Positions 8,484 to 18,106 of a DNA stretch of 20,141 nt are shown here, piece by piece (position 1 is the first letter of the stretch; the number at the start of each line of letters is the position of its first letter). The notes beneath the pieces were generated by a model. The model was given only the letters and a program-made list of their open reading frames with translations. It was not told the origin of the DNA and did not search any database. Location of the stretch: the NCBI GenBank assembly GCA_001579985.1, contig LRSR01002735.1, forward strand, positions 1 through 20,141, read 5' to 3'. Position numbers and translations under genes: made by a program. This DNA is from Hypsibius dujardini (taxonomy: Eukaryota > Tardigrada > Eutardigrada > Parachela > Hypsibiidae).

Positions 8484-9003
8484 GATTTGATTCGTTCTAG
8501 CAAGCGATAACTCTGCGATATGAATTGAAACATTGAAACATTGAGAGTGCAGATATGCCGTTGCCGCGTATTCACAGTACTGATCGATCAAGCTCATTGC
8601 ATTATACCTCCGTAAGGGTGGGTCTAAATGCTTCACGGCTTGCGGGGCAACCCAATCGTGATTTATTATTACGCATCGCATGCATGGTATTTTGTTGCAT
8701 GTCTGAATAAAATATAATCGAATTTCCCTCTTTGACGAGAAGTTACTTGTTCCAGAGGAAGTCTATAACATTCGTTTTATCAAACAAAAAATCGGGTTTG
8801 CAAGGTCAAAAACCACATCAGTAGTACCATGTCTAATGCATTCTAGAAGCCAGTTAAGCATGTAAATTCCATGACTGTGCTTTACGCACGAATTGACGAT
8901 CAAATGTAACACATCGAATAACTGACAGAACGAGCGCTTAACGTTAACTGAAAGAATCGATTTAGATTAGAGATAGTTAAGGTGAAATATTACCGCAACC
9001 GCG
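8484..9003. other. Spacer between two receptor copies
   Basis: Upstream region of the intact receptor and 3' flank of the next copy. No clear TATA box or other gene was seen. Confidence 0.4.
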
Positions 9004-9862
9004 TCACGCGAGTTTGTCCATGGTCAAGACAAACAAGATGGGATCAGTCACCGCCTGAACTGCAACCGCAGCTGAGGTAACCGTTTCCGATCTCTTCATG
9101 GAAGTCCGACTAATCGGTGCTGGCTGCTCATCACCGGTGCGTGCAGTTGAATTCTGAGACTTCAAACATCCGGACCGTTTCATGGTTTGCCGGGAACGGT
9201 GCATCTTGCTAACCACTACGACAAAAAAGGACAACAAAGTGACAGCAAGGGATAGGATGTACACGATGATATCAGTTGCGCTGGACCACACGTTGAGCTG
9301 CACTGTGTTTAACAGGCACACCTTAATCGGTGCGTCCATTCGAAAGTAGAGCGTGTCAGCCAGCCAGAAAGATCCCGCCACCAGGTGCTTGTATAGCAAC
9401 ATGACCATGCAAACGATTAGAGTGAAGCGCTTGGAATGGACTGCTCGAAGGGACATGGGACGGATGATGACCCAAGCTCGGTTCACGGCGATGACCGCGT
9501 GTGAGTTGATAATACCAGCGTCAAACACGCTCAGGCAGTAAAGGTAAAAGGAAAAAGCATGGTTCCCCATGCTTGCATCCGGAACTAAAACAGCTTGACC
9601 TGACAGCCAAGGGATATTGAAGAAGTAGACTTGTGAGATTTGTTCCCAGAAGGTTAATCACGTAGATGTCCAAAGGCGTCTCTGCTCGGAGGTGTTTAAG
9701 AAACAGCAATAATGCGCTAAAGTTTGTAAAGGATCCAACGATCCAAATGACGAATAAGAATACCGGTGTTAAGGACCATACCGGAACGAGCGGAGCGTTG
9801 CGAAATGTTTCACTGATAGAGGTTACATTTGGTAGAGTATCAACGGAGCCATTGCTGTCCAT
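9004..9862 (-). pseudogene. Rhodopsin-like receptor copy with frameshift and TM6-TM7 deletion
   Basis: The start MDSNGSVDTLPNVT at 9862 aligns with the intact receptor's start. The frame runs through TM1 and TM2 (TPLDIYVINLLGTNL) to the TM2-TM3 loop near 9570, where one extra base shifts it. The downstream frame resumes at MGNHAFSFYLY and covers TM3, NRAWVIIRPMS, TM4, FWLADTLYFR and TM5 to a stop at 9004-9006. The end is unusual: loop 3 (SETVTSAAVAVQ) joins directly to AVTDPILFVLTMDKLA, removing about 65 residues that hold TM6 and most of TM7 while staying in frame. The Cys of TM3 has become Phe. Neither half could form a seven-helix receptor. It adjoins the intact copy in the same orientation, so tandem duplication is the likely origin. 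Confidence 0.88.
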
Positions 9863-10369
9863 GATTTGCCCGTCGTTGAAAGAGAATTAATGCGGCAACG
9901 TAAACTGATATTGTCATTGAAGATCTGCCGATGCGGCACACCTGTATAGGTCACCCTATCTGATTGAATTGTATTCCGCAAAGGGTTTACTGTGATGGCT
10001 TTGCGGTTCACGGGACCTTCGGTTCGTGGTGTATTATTACGCTTCGAACGCACATTGTTTTGTATTTCAAGTCTAATTTTGTAATGAAATCAAGATCCTC
10101 TCGGATGAAGAGATCTGACAGACTCGGATGTGATTTGCTCTCGCTATTCCCGGGCGGATCGACTGTGGGGCTGACCAGACTGTCCGTCCGTCCCCCCCCC
10201 CGGGGGGGGCGATAAGCTGGTTGTTCCTCTGTTTATCATTCTTTTCTAGAGCTTGAAGTCATACTATGTAGGACTCCGCCCCTTTGTCTTTTTTCACATT
10301 ACGCCTGAAGCGGTGTTTCCGTTTAGTCATACTTTTTTACGGCGCTTTGCCATGTGTGCTCTGTGCGAA
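9863..10369. other. Intergenic; C10G8 palindromic run
   Basis: No gene was recognised. CCGTCCGT leads into ten C (10192-10201) followed directly by eight G (10202-10209), a strong perfect palindrome. Open frames crossing this area have no support. Confidence 0.5.
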
Positions 10370-10545
10370 CTGTTCGCTTGAATCAATCGGCTGTTTTTAT
10401 CGGGATTTTTCGTTATTAAACTTATGTGTGTGTGTGTATATGTTTGGGTTTCCGCATCTGTTCGGTGATCTGTTCGCTTGAATTAGTCGGCTCTTTTCAT
10501 CGGTATTTTTCCTCGTTAAATATGTGTTTGGGTTTCCGCATTGTT
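10370..10545. repeat. Tandem repeat, 100-bp period, about 1.8 copies
   Basis: Unit 1 starts CTGTTCGCTTGAAT at 10370 and unit 2 at 10470. Both run through TCGGCT...TTTT...ATCGG and end GTTTGGGTTTCCGCAT. Unit 1 includes a short GT run (about 10425-10436) that unit 2 lacks. Confidence 0.8.
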
Positions 10546-10901
10546 TCCTTCGTCTGATTGAGTTCGCTCATATGTTTCATCTGTCTCGAAGGTGGCCAGG
10601 ATTTCCAATTTTCGACTCCACCTTTTGCCCATCTATCCCACCGCATCTTTTCGGCATCTGGAATTCTTTCGGAAAACTCGTTGTCACTGCGGGGGTCATT
10701 CCCTGCGCGGACTGTTTTTGACTTCGGAGCTACCAGATCGTCCATCACTTTTCCTGCCCGAGGTATCCATCGAATCACCTCGCACATCACACTTCGCTGG
10801 AAAGGTTTAATTGGGGTGCCCTTGGGGCGCCTCCGGATTCCTGACTACTAGCGAGTTTTGGCACAAGCCTTTTAAAATATCAGGCTAGTTGTGATACTTG
10901 C
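10546..10901. other. Intergenic, no gene recognised
   Basis: Several overlapping short frames on both strands, none with motifs or paralogues. Confidence 0.4.
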
Positions 10902-11076
10902 GGAATAATGGAATAAACTCCATAGGCTACATGGTTAAGGCTCACAGGCACAACTACCCTCCTGCTACAGCAGTGGATTAATGGAATAATTGCCATAGGA
11001 TACATGATTAAAGTCCACAGGCACAACCAGCCTCTTGCTACAATAGTGGAATAATGGAATAAACCCAATAGGCGAG
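10902..11076. repeat. Tandem repeat, exact 73-bp period, about 2.4 copies
   Basis: Units start GGAATAATGGAATAA at 10902, GGATTAATGGAATAA at 10975 and GGAATAATGGAATAA at 11048. The two full units share CATAGG, ACATG, TTAA, CACAGGCACAAC and CTGCTACA/TTGCTACA blocks in register. The third stops after about 29 bp. Confidence 0.85.
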
Positions 11077-11101
11077 ACTTGGCGAGCGATGAGACAAGGC
11101 T

Positions 11102-11110
11102 TATATAAAA
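11102..11110 (+). promoter_or_regulatory. TATA-like box, no gene assigned
   Basis: TATATAAAA on the plus strand. The only frame downstream lies in a tandem repeat, so the functional meaning is doubtful. Confidence 0.2.
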
Positions 11111-11203
11111 GCCCTGCGGCTAGTTCTGCTACAAAGCAATTGGCGTATACCGACACATGACTAGGTTAAGCCCCACTGTCTTGGCTTAGAGAATTGGAGT
11201 TAT

Positions 11204-11500
11204 GGAGTTATCCTATAAGAAACTGTATGTAGGTACTGTCAGGTCAGGGGGTATAGGGGTTACTGTAGGAATTAGAGTTGTGGAGTTACCCTATAGCAAA
11301 GTTGATCCATGCATTGTTAGGTCCGGAGGTACTGGGGTCGTTGGAGTCATGGAGTTATCATTAACAACAGTGTCTGTCCTGTTAGGTCAGGAGGTAATGG
11401 GACGGCTATACGGGTTGGAGTTAGGGAGTTCCTTTGCAAATTGTATCACTGCATTGTCAGGTCAACGGGTAACAGATCCACTAAAGTAGTTGGAGTTCCA
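11204..11500. repeat. Degenerate tandem repeat, about 70-bp period, four copies
   Basis: The marker GGAGTT recurs at 11204, 11282, 11351, 11425 and 11492 (spacings 78, 69, 74 and 67), with a second shared block, TGTCAGGTC or TGTTAGGTC, in each unit. The 95-codon plus frame over 11202-11489 follows the repeat period and is most simply a by-product. Confidence 0.75.
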
Positions 11501-11962
11501 GAATTTTTTTTAGTCATAGAACGTCTGTTCTAATAATTCAGTGGTATCTCCGGCGTAATGGGATTGCAGTGATGAAGATTATGTAGAATTACGGTGTGTT
11601 AGAACTTCCAGTCAGGACGTACTTGAGACTCGAGTTAACGTGTGGATTTGCTGCTTAATTAAGCAGGGTAAAGATGTATTTTATTTTCTGCAGCATTCGG
11701 TGTCGAGAGGTCATGTCACCTGCCAACCTGTCAACGCGTACTGTGACATGGGTGCGAAAATATATTTCTTGGGCACCTATTTTCCCGGCAAATCTGTCAG
11801 ATATTTTATATGTATGCCTGTTTTGATTGCTGCCACTGTTAAATACAGTACCCACCCATCCGTGCCTGCAACTCAAACTAGATTCAAAATTACACAAGTC
11901 ATTTTTTTCAGCTTTCGTAACAAGTGATTTTCTCACCGAAAAAATATGCATCTGTTCAACTC
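11501..11962. other. Intergenic flank of DD37D element
   Basis: A plus frame over 11640-11927 includes a stretch after a pyrimidine-rich TTTTCTGCAG that could be an exon, but no family is recognisable and no companion exon was found. Confidence 0.35.
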
Positions 11963-11964
11963 TA

Positions 11965-13253
11965 CAGTGCGAACCAATCGCATTGACTCAAAAGCCGGCA
12001 AAAATTCTAGCTTCGTGATCAGCTGATCGATGGTCCATCCCACACCAAACTTAGCTTGGCAGTCTTGTGCGCAATACATTTCATACCAATTGGCGTTATT
12101 TGGATCGATCATGGTTCCGAAAATTAATTTTGAGATAAAGGGACGCATTTTAGAGCTCCACCACTTTTTGAGATCTGCCCGAAAAATTCAGAAAAATCTG
12201 GCAGAGAAGGGAATTGACGTTTCGCAAAGTACTATCTCTCGTGTGATCAAATCGGACAAGGAGGCCAATTTGATCAAGAAGAAGCCGGCCAAAAACGTCA
12301 ACAATGGGGTCTGCCAGTTATACGGACCCAGCAGCTCGTCAAAAAGGTCGCCAAAATGATCGATACCCCCAATCCGCCCACCCAGCAAGAAATTTCCTGC
12401 AAGCTTGGGATATCTACTGGCACTGTGAGCCGGGTGCTGAAGAAGAACCTTGGTCAGACGTTTCGCAAAAAAGTAACGACGCACGTCCTCACCCGGAAGC
12501 AAGCTCAGCAGCGTCTCGATCGCGGCCCCTACTTTTTACGCTGTCTGAGCCGTCGGAATCTTCCCCGGATCGTCAGTCTTGATGAAATGTACTTAGACAT
12601 GAACGATTTCACATGTGAGAGGAAAGGATATTACGCATCCGATGATAAGCCGGTCCCGGCAGAGTGGAAGAAGAAACCCCGTTCAGGATGGCCTGGAAAA
12701 GTTATGGTCTGCATGGGAATCTCCTGGAATGGCACAACCTCTCTCTACTTCGTTCCTCCGAAGGCGAAAATGAATGGCCGAATGTTCATTGATTTAGTGC
12801 TCAAGCCCATGTTAAAAAATGACATCCTTCGGCTGTACCCGGGAGAGGAGAAGAAATTCATCCTCCACATGGACTCCGCCGGCGCGCACGTCAAGAATAC
12901 TGTCGTCGAATGGCTCCAAGATCAGAAAATACGGTTCATAACGAAGGAGGAATGGATGGCAAATTCGCCTGACTTGTCCCCGATGGATTACGGCGTGAAC
13001 TCAATTTTTAAGAGGCGATGCAACAAGCACAAGGCGCGAGATATGGACCAACTGGTGAAGATTGCTAAACGGGAGTGGAAGAAGTTTGGCGTGGGACACT
13101 GTCGAAACATTCTCAAAATTTGGCTGGAACGAGTGAAAAGGATGATTGAGATGCCGGGCTAACAGATTGAAAATACTTTTTAGTTGAAAAAGAGAGTCGT
13201 TGTAGTCGAAATAAATTCTTGAAGTTTTGAGTCAACGCGATTGGGGCGCACTG
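11965..13253 (+). mobile_element. DD37D (maT-like) Tc1/mariner element, 1289 bp
   Basis: The terminal inverted repeats start CAGTGCG at 11965 and end CGCACTG at 13253. They match over 29 bp with three mismatches, and share the inner block TTGACTCAAAA. TA dinucleotides at 11963-11964 and 13254-13255 are the target duplication typical of Tc1/mariner insertion. The interior holds one transposase gene on the plus strand (12111-13162). The length is normal for the superfamily. High TIR identity and a single lesion in the transposase suggest recent activity. Confidence 0.93.
12111..13162 (+). pseudogene. DD37D transposase, one frameshift from intact
   Basis: The protein would cut and rejoin the element at its inverted repeats. 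From MVPKINFEIK at 12111 an N-terminal helix-turn-helix region reads KGIDVSQSTISRVIKSD. Near 12310 a one-base change shifts the frame, and the downstream frame continues with a second helix-turn-helix (TQQEISCKLGISTGTVSRVL) and the catalytic core. D1 is in VSLDEMYLD, D2 in ILHMDSAGAH and D3 in NSPDLSPMDYGVN, with 37 residues between D2 and D3. This DD37D signature separates it from DD34D mariner and DD34E Tc1. The stop is at 13160-13162. The two pieces together are about 350 codons, the usual size. The earlier ATG at 12030 lies in the leader and is not needed. Confidence 0.88.
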
Positions 13254-13255
13254 TA

Positions 13256-13778
13256 AACTCTGTTAGAAAATCATATCATCAAAGTATAACCCCTAAAGGC
13301 AGTCCCTACCCCCGGTGTTGAACTTCCAATTTCGCTCCCACAATATTCTCATTTCTTTTATTGATGAATGTGCATGTCATGTAGGGATTTCAAAACCGTA
13401 TTCGAGGCCGCAAAAGTTCTCTAGATTCAATAATTGTTTAGTATGGGCTATAGAAAATGGCACTCCTACATTTGGTTGTATGCGAGCACTTGCTGTGGCA
13501 TAAGCTGCTTATCGATAGAAGAACTTTCTATATCGCAATTACGTTCGGAGAACGATGGAAAACACAAACAGCCCCACAAGCTTACTCAGGCAGTCACGTA
13601 TAAACGGCGAAGTTCTTGCTAGGATTCAAATATAATTTAAAGTGATTCTAAAAATCGTTCGTCTCAGCCCAGTTTAGAAATGGCTCTGGAAAAGTTCAGA
13701 TCAGTAGCTCAGTCCTCACCACATACGAATTTGAATGATATCTACGTTTAGTTACTTTAACCCTCGACATCTTCCTCA
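13256..13778. other. Intergenic, no gene recognised
   Basis: Two overlapping 62-codon plus frames at 13315-13622 show no motif. Confidence 0.4.
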
Positions 13779-13912
13779 CAATGTTGATTTCGGTCTTGGC
13801 TTGGTCTCGGTTCCGACCTCGAACTCTGTAATGTTCTCGAAATTAGTATCGGTCTCGATCTCGGCTTCGGTCTCGTACTCTTTAACGTTCTCGAATTCCG
13901 TATTGGTCTCGA
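13779..13912. repeat. GGTCTCGG-type tandem repeat
   Basis: GGTCTCG recurs at 13803, 13851 and 13905, with in-register blocks GAACTCTGTAATGTTCTCGAA and GTACTCTTTAACGTTCTCGAA in the two full units (48 and 54 bp). The frames over 13735-13975 are repeat by-products. Confidence 0.75.
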
Positions 13913-14076
13913 CCATCCGTCATCCGTTTGTCCGTCCGTGACAAGGAACAGCGAAAACAAAGAATGTGGTGACAATTAAAAGCGACAGAAATGTTGGATC
14001 AATGTTCGCTCGTCTATACTATTCATTTTGAAAATAACTCTATTTATAATGAGACAAGAATCATTTTTGTATGTAT

Positions 14077-14266
14077 GGTACAGAAAATCCGGCGACGCAA
14101 ACGTGCGAGGCGATGGTTAAGATCCACCAATATTCTAGGATGATTGATCAAGTATACGTTTACTTGGGTATATACACCTATTAAGAGGTAGGAAACATCC
14201 TCTTAGTAATTACGGTACAGGGAAGCATGGCGCAGCAAGCGTGTGAGGTGATTGCTAAGAACGACC
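14077..14266. repeat. Diverged direct repeat pair of about 52 bp
   Basis: 14077-14128 and 14214-14266 share GGTACAG, GGCG, GCAA, CGTG, GAGG and TAAGA in order. The 85 bp between them is unrelated AT-rich sequence. Confidence 0.6.
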
Positions 14267-14331
14267 GAGACCAGACACGGCTTGGGTGTAAGACCAGAAC
14301 ACGTCAGTTCAGATGAAAAGGTCAGTTCGTT

Positions 14332-14375
14332 GCAGGGATTTGAGGCTGCTCTCCAGGGATTTGAAGCTGTCTCCT
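14332..14375. repeat. Short tandem repeat, about 20 bp twice
   Basis: CAGGGATTTGAGGCTG and CAGGGATTTGAAGCTG stand in tandem just 3' of the receptor stop codon. Confidence 0.6.
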
Positions 14376-14392
14376 TTTCCTAGAGTGGGGAC

Positions 14393-15385
14393 CTACTCGT
14401 TATTAGGCTTTATGACTGCTTGCATGACGGTTCGCACCCGCCTGAAAAGGCGGATCACCGCTTGTCTGTAGAGCGGCCAAAACAGCAGGTAGATCATCGG
14501 GGAAATACAGTGTTGCACCATGGTAATAAAGACACCAATCAATTTCGCCCAATCAGACGCGCCTTCTACAGCCCCCATCAGGTAGTTGGGTACGTTGGAA
14601 ATGAGCGTTTAAAAAACGATGGTCATACTGCATGTGAAAGAACTCCAATAAATGAGCAAGACTTCTCGCGGAGGGGCGTGGCCTACCGGCAGCACTTCCA
14701 ATTGATGGCGACGGTGGTAGCCTTGTAATTTCAACCCGACAGCCACTATCATAATTCGCAGCTGGCTCAGGAACAACAGCAGAAAAAGTACCGGACCCTT
14801 TACCACCAGCCAAATTAAGAATGCTATGCCCCCTATCGAATCATCTATGCGGAGTCCTGCACATAGCTCAAAGTGCTTATTGTTCCGAAAGACTGTCATA
14901 CTAGGAACATTCAAAATCAGTGTCGCGCCGAAGGTTGTCAGTATGCCGGCAACCAAGGCTTTACGGTGGGTGATGGACGCCCGGTACTTGATAGCAAACT
15001 CAACCGACAACCAACGGTCCACACTGATGGCAAAACTGGCAAAAATAACGGCACTGATGAACCATGGCAGTACGCCAATGCCGATGAAGAGGTTGAGGTA
15101 AGCATTGACGGGTGTGTAGGGCAGGTGGCCCAACGGTCCGTGTATGACGATGGTCAACCCGGCCAATAAGGAGGCTACGGTTAGGCACACATGCAGCAGG
15201 ATGTAGGGCTCTTTGTTGCGCCACAGGGCAAAGATGATGAGGTTGAACAGCTGTGTGGTGGTGATGGCTGTGCCGAATGTGCGGGCCATCCAATCTTGTG
15301 GAGTCTCGGACCGGCAGCGAAATGATCCAGTCCAGTTTGTGAATGTGTCATTCCGTGACCAGAAGTCGACAGTGATGTTCGACAT
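14393..15385 (-). pseudogene. Second, unrelated class A receptor with one in-frame stop in TM6
   Basis: The frame from MSNITVDFWSRNDTF has three N-glycosylation sites (NIT, NDT, NWT), TM1 (TTTQLFNLIIFALW), TM2 (ILLHVCLTVASLLAG), TM3 ending in ISVDRWLSVEF (DRW for DRY), TM4, a loop-2 Cys in HFELCAGLRIDD, TM5 (WLVVKGPVLFLLLFLSQLRI) and a start of TM6 (IYWSSFTCSMTIVF). A TAA at 14609-14611 follows. The same frame then continues without a break through NVPNYLMG and TM7 (VQHCISPMIYLLFW, an NPxxY variant) to a basic tail and a TAG at 14393-14395. Total length is 330 codons counting the stop, a normal receptor size. I took the ATG at 15385; the frame upstream begins with TTG. It could be a young or polymorphic pseudogene, a sequencing error, or read through. 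It shares little with the 7413-8483 family. Confidence 0.8.
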
Positions 15386-15515
15386 TGTACGATTGACCTT
15401 TCTAATAGAAAACAATGTAATTTCCAAAATCAGCTAGTCTGGAAATGTACGCCAACGCAATAATGCTTCTTAGTGATAATTCTACTATGATGAAATTAAA
15501 ATCTGTTTGTGAAGA

Positions 15516-15523
15516 CTTATATA
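15516..15523 (-). promoter_or_regulatory. TATA box for the 14393-15385 receptor
   Basis: The minus strand reads TATATAAG (within CTATATAAG), about 135 bp before the chosen ATG. This fits a start site near 15490 and a 5' leader of about 100 nt. Confidence 0.45.
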
Positions 15524-15524
15524 G

Positions 15525-17000
15525 TCTCAAGGTATCATTCTTAATGGATTGACGGCCGTTCCCATATCCGGATTCGATGCAGTTATTATAGAATTATAGC
15601 TCTTATGTGTCGATTAAATGATAGATCATTAAGTGATCTTAAACTTTTCAGTTTTTCTCTTTTCATTCTTGTACTCCTTTTTTGTGCAAAATTGAAAATA
15701 GCTGAGCTATTCAAGCGGTGGGAGAATCCGCCGAACAGGGCCGAAAGAAACCACTCGATCAATGCCGATTCGAAACAGTGGCACAGAATAGTGAAATGCA
15801 GGATGTCCATTCCAATTACGGTATTTTAAATTGTTTCCTCTCAATAAACGGTTGGGATCCACTGTGTCCGATAAATCTGGTGACCATTTACCCATTCCAG
15901 CACATGCGCAAATTTAACTCGAGGTTTTGAGCATATACAACCCTGTCCATTGCTTGGGTACCACAAGTCAATAGGACCGTTAATACATTAACTTTAGAGC
16001 ACCAACAACAAATTTAACATGACATCCGTTCCCATGAAGTTGTTGCTGCGCTGTTGCATTTTCCGGCACTCCTTAATCCAGGCATACAGCTATATTGTTT
16101 ACTTTTTTGCGGTTGTCTGCTCACTGGCTCCCACTAACGCATCAGTGTCGCGAGCACTGACGTCGCACACACACACAGTTGCCTTCACTCAGGCATCGCT
16201 ACCCTAAATAGTCTGCACTGACCACCGGAAGTGGTGTTACCCTTCTGCGCCACCGGCTCAGTATTATCTACATTACAACTGCTATGGTCAAGATACGCCC
16301 TATTTTAGTCTAAGTTAACTATTTTATACTCATGTGTGTGGATGTTCTCTTGTTCCTATTGGAACTTAGTGGTTGAACCGCCACTGGTCAGTCTGGTTCT
16401 CTTCCTATTTACATGTACTTCATATGTACTTTGGTTTCCTGTGTTGTACGACTTTATAAGGTTGCTGCTGCTAAGTTTCAGACAATAGGAACCGTTTGGA
16501 TATAATTATCCAATTAAGCTTAGTGGTGATCACATCTAAGCACAAGGTGTCTGATGAAAAACGTTTAGATTCAGCAAAAGGCTCCAGGACAATTCAGGGT
16601 TGTCCCTACGTCACAATCTAAAATTCGGATTACGTGAGTGAAATGGCAATGGGTTTATCTCGTAAGCTAAGCAGGATCGAATGCTTTCTGCTAATTTTTG
16701 TATGTTGTTACGAGCACTGAAAAGCCTAGCAGCAGAGAATGCTGCCAGTACTGGAGGATTAATGATTTAAGAATATGGCTCTCATACGCTGAGTCTTGGA
16801 AAAAAATTACCGTCGGCCCGTTAAAGTGCAGGTTTGTTTTCCTTGTTGCCTTTGCTTAACTGGGTTACACGTTGAAAGAAGAAACGATCCTTATTTTCAA
16901 GTGAAATAGAAGAAAATGCCCGCATCTTGAACATGCACGCTAATATTCCTCATTACGAATAGGGCTAACGGTCCCTTCTAATTCTAAGATGGTCAGCTGT
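15525..17000. other. Long intergenic stretch; one weak secreted-like frame
   Basis: Nothing is recognised over most of this stretch. A 62-codon plus frame at 16019-16207 contains a hydrophobic segment (YSYIVYFFAVVCSLAPTNA) that could act as a signal peptide or membrane anchor, but the rest is low complexity (CACACA at about 16167) and nothing supports expression. Short inverted repeats such as CAGTGTCGCGAGCACTG near 16143 are noted. Confidence 0.35.
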
Positions 17001-17110
17001 TTTCTTTAGCAGTCTGTCTGGCTCTAACAGTCAGACCAATCAAAGGCAGAGGGCCCTTAAATGTCCGAACTAAGACTCCTTCCGGTAGAACCAGGGGGTA
17101 AGCAAAGAGA

Positions 17111-17448
17111 CAAAATGCTTTTTTCAAGATTGATCCCCAAATTTCGGCCCTAATCATTTTGAAACATGTGGGGTGTGGGGGTCTGATTTCCAATTTTTTT
17201 TCAAAAACATCAGACTTTCATCAAATTTGGACCGTTCTTGAATTTGTTGAACCTCCCACTTACATTTTCCAATAGGAAGCTCATCTTGGACCTCACCAAG
17301 CCTCAAATTTAAACGAAATACTGATGTTTTTGAAACAGTTTGAAATCCCGGACCCCAGGAAATCAGACCCTCAGACCCCCACAAGTTTCGAAATGATCAG
17401 AGATAAGAGACCGAATTTCAGATTCAATCTTGAACAAAACGCATTTTG
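17111..17448. mobile_element. Long-armed foldback element
   Basis: The left arm (about 17111-17236) and right arm (about 17290-17448) are imperfect reverse complements. They include CAAAATGC/GCATTTTG at the ends, TTCAAGATTGA/TCAATCTTGAA, GGGGGTCTGA/TCAGACCCCC, GGAAATCAGA and CAAAAACATCAG/CTGATGTTTTTG. Weaker similarity extends outward to GGTAGAACCAGG near 17084 and CCTGGTTCCAACC near 17486. The RNA would fold into a hairpin of more than 300 nt. There is no coding capacity. A foldback transposon or long-armed MITE is likely. Frames over 16993-17384 are by-products. Confidence 0.72.
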
Positions 17449-17598
17449 CCCCTTTGTCCACCCCTGACCCTACCATGAGGGGTCCTGGTTCCAACCTGGT
17501 ATGACTATAACCGAGCCTCTGATCAAAGGCCCCGTTTCGGAACTGTTTGATTCCTCTTCATACATGTGCATTGTTATTTGGCATGTCTCAGTGCATTT

Positions 17599-17811
17599 CT
17601 ACGTAATCATGGTTGCTTCGATTATGTACAATAAGAGCTGGATGGTGAAATACCAAGCAAATATAACTGGCAGCCAGGCATAGAAGGCACAGAAGGTCCA
17701 GCAACTTCCACATAATGCAGACGGTTTAATGAAATACATTTGACTATGTTCCCCCCTTGCGAGGCAGAATACCGCCGTCAACAAACGCAGCCGTCTGCTA
17801 ACGGTCCGCAC
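17599..17811 (-). pseudogene. Possible membrane-protein remnant
   Basis: The minus frame has a basic start (VSRRLRLLTAVFCL) and a long hydrophobic stretch with aromatic residues (CWTFCAFYAWLPVIFAWYF) followed by IQLLLYII. This could be a scrap of a multi-pass membrane protein such as a receptor, but no landmark motif is intact, the frame begins with GTG, and it does not align with either receptor type here. Confidence 0.2.
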
Positions 17812-18106
17812 CGCTGCTCAAATTAACGCAAATGACGAAACTTAGCACACTGCAATTCCGATAAACATCCTGTTGTGACTTCCGGCTAGGAATTGGTGCG
17901 AAAGGGTGTGGCTATCATACGGACTGAAAGTGGACGGATACATAGAATGTCTCGCTTTATACTTTGTTTATAGAGCTATAATTACAATAGTTTTCAAAAA
18001 TAATTTTAACAATCAGGATATGAAAGCTTTTTTAATAGAATTTCAACGTTGGGAAAAAGCACTGGAAGATTTCATTTCCCTGATTTTAACTGTAAGTTGT
18101 ACTGTA

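Noticed and set aside
7413-8681. Longer 422-codon start for the intact receptor
   Set aside because: The extra 66 residues have no counterpart in paralogues, which start at the position equivalent to 8483.
10497-10851. Several overlapping frames of 65-97 codons on both strands
   Set aside because: Mutually overlapping, without motifs, and next to tandem repeats.
11202-11489. 95-codon plus-strand frame with repeating Gly/Val-rich blocks
   Set aside because: The periodicity follows the DNA tandem repeat, whose unit length varies by amounts that are not multiples of three; no other evidence of coding.
11640-11927. 95-codon plus-strand frame with a possible splice acceptor (TTTTCTGCAG)
   Set aside because: No recognisable family, no partner exon and no start-site support; left as unexplained flank of the transposon.
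16019-16207. Short plus-strand frame with a hydrophobic N-terminal half
   Set aside because: One hydrophobic segment alone is weak evidence; the rest is low complexity and no promoter or homologue is visible.
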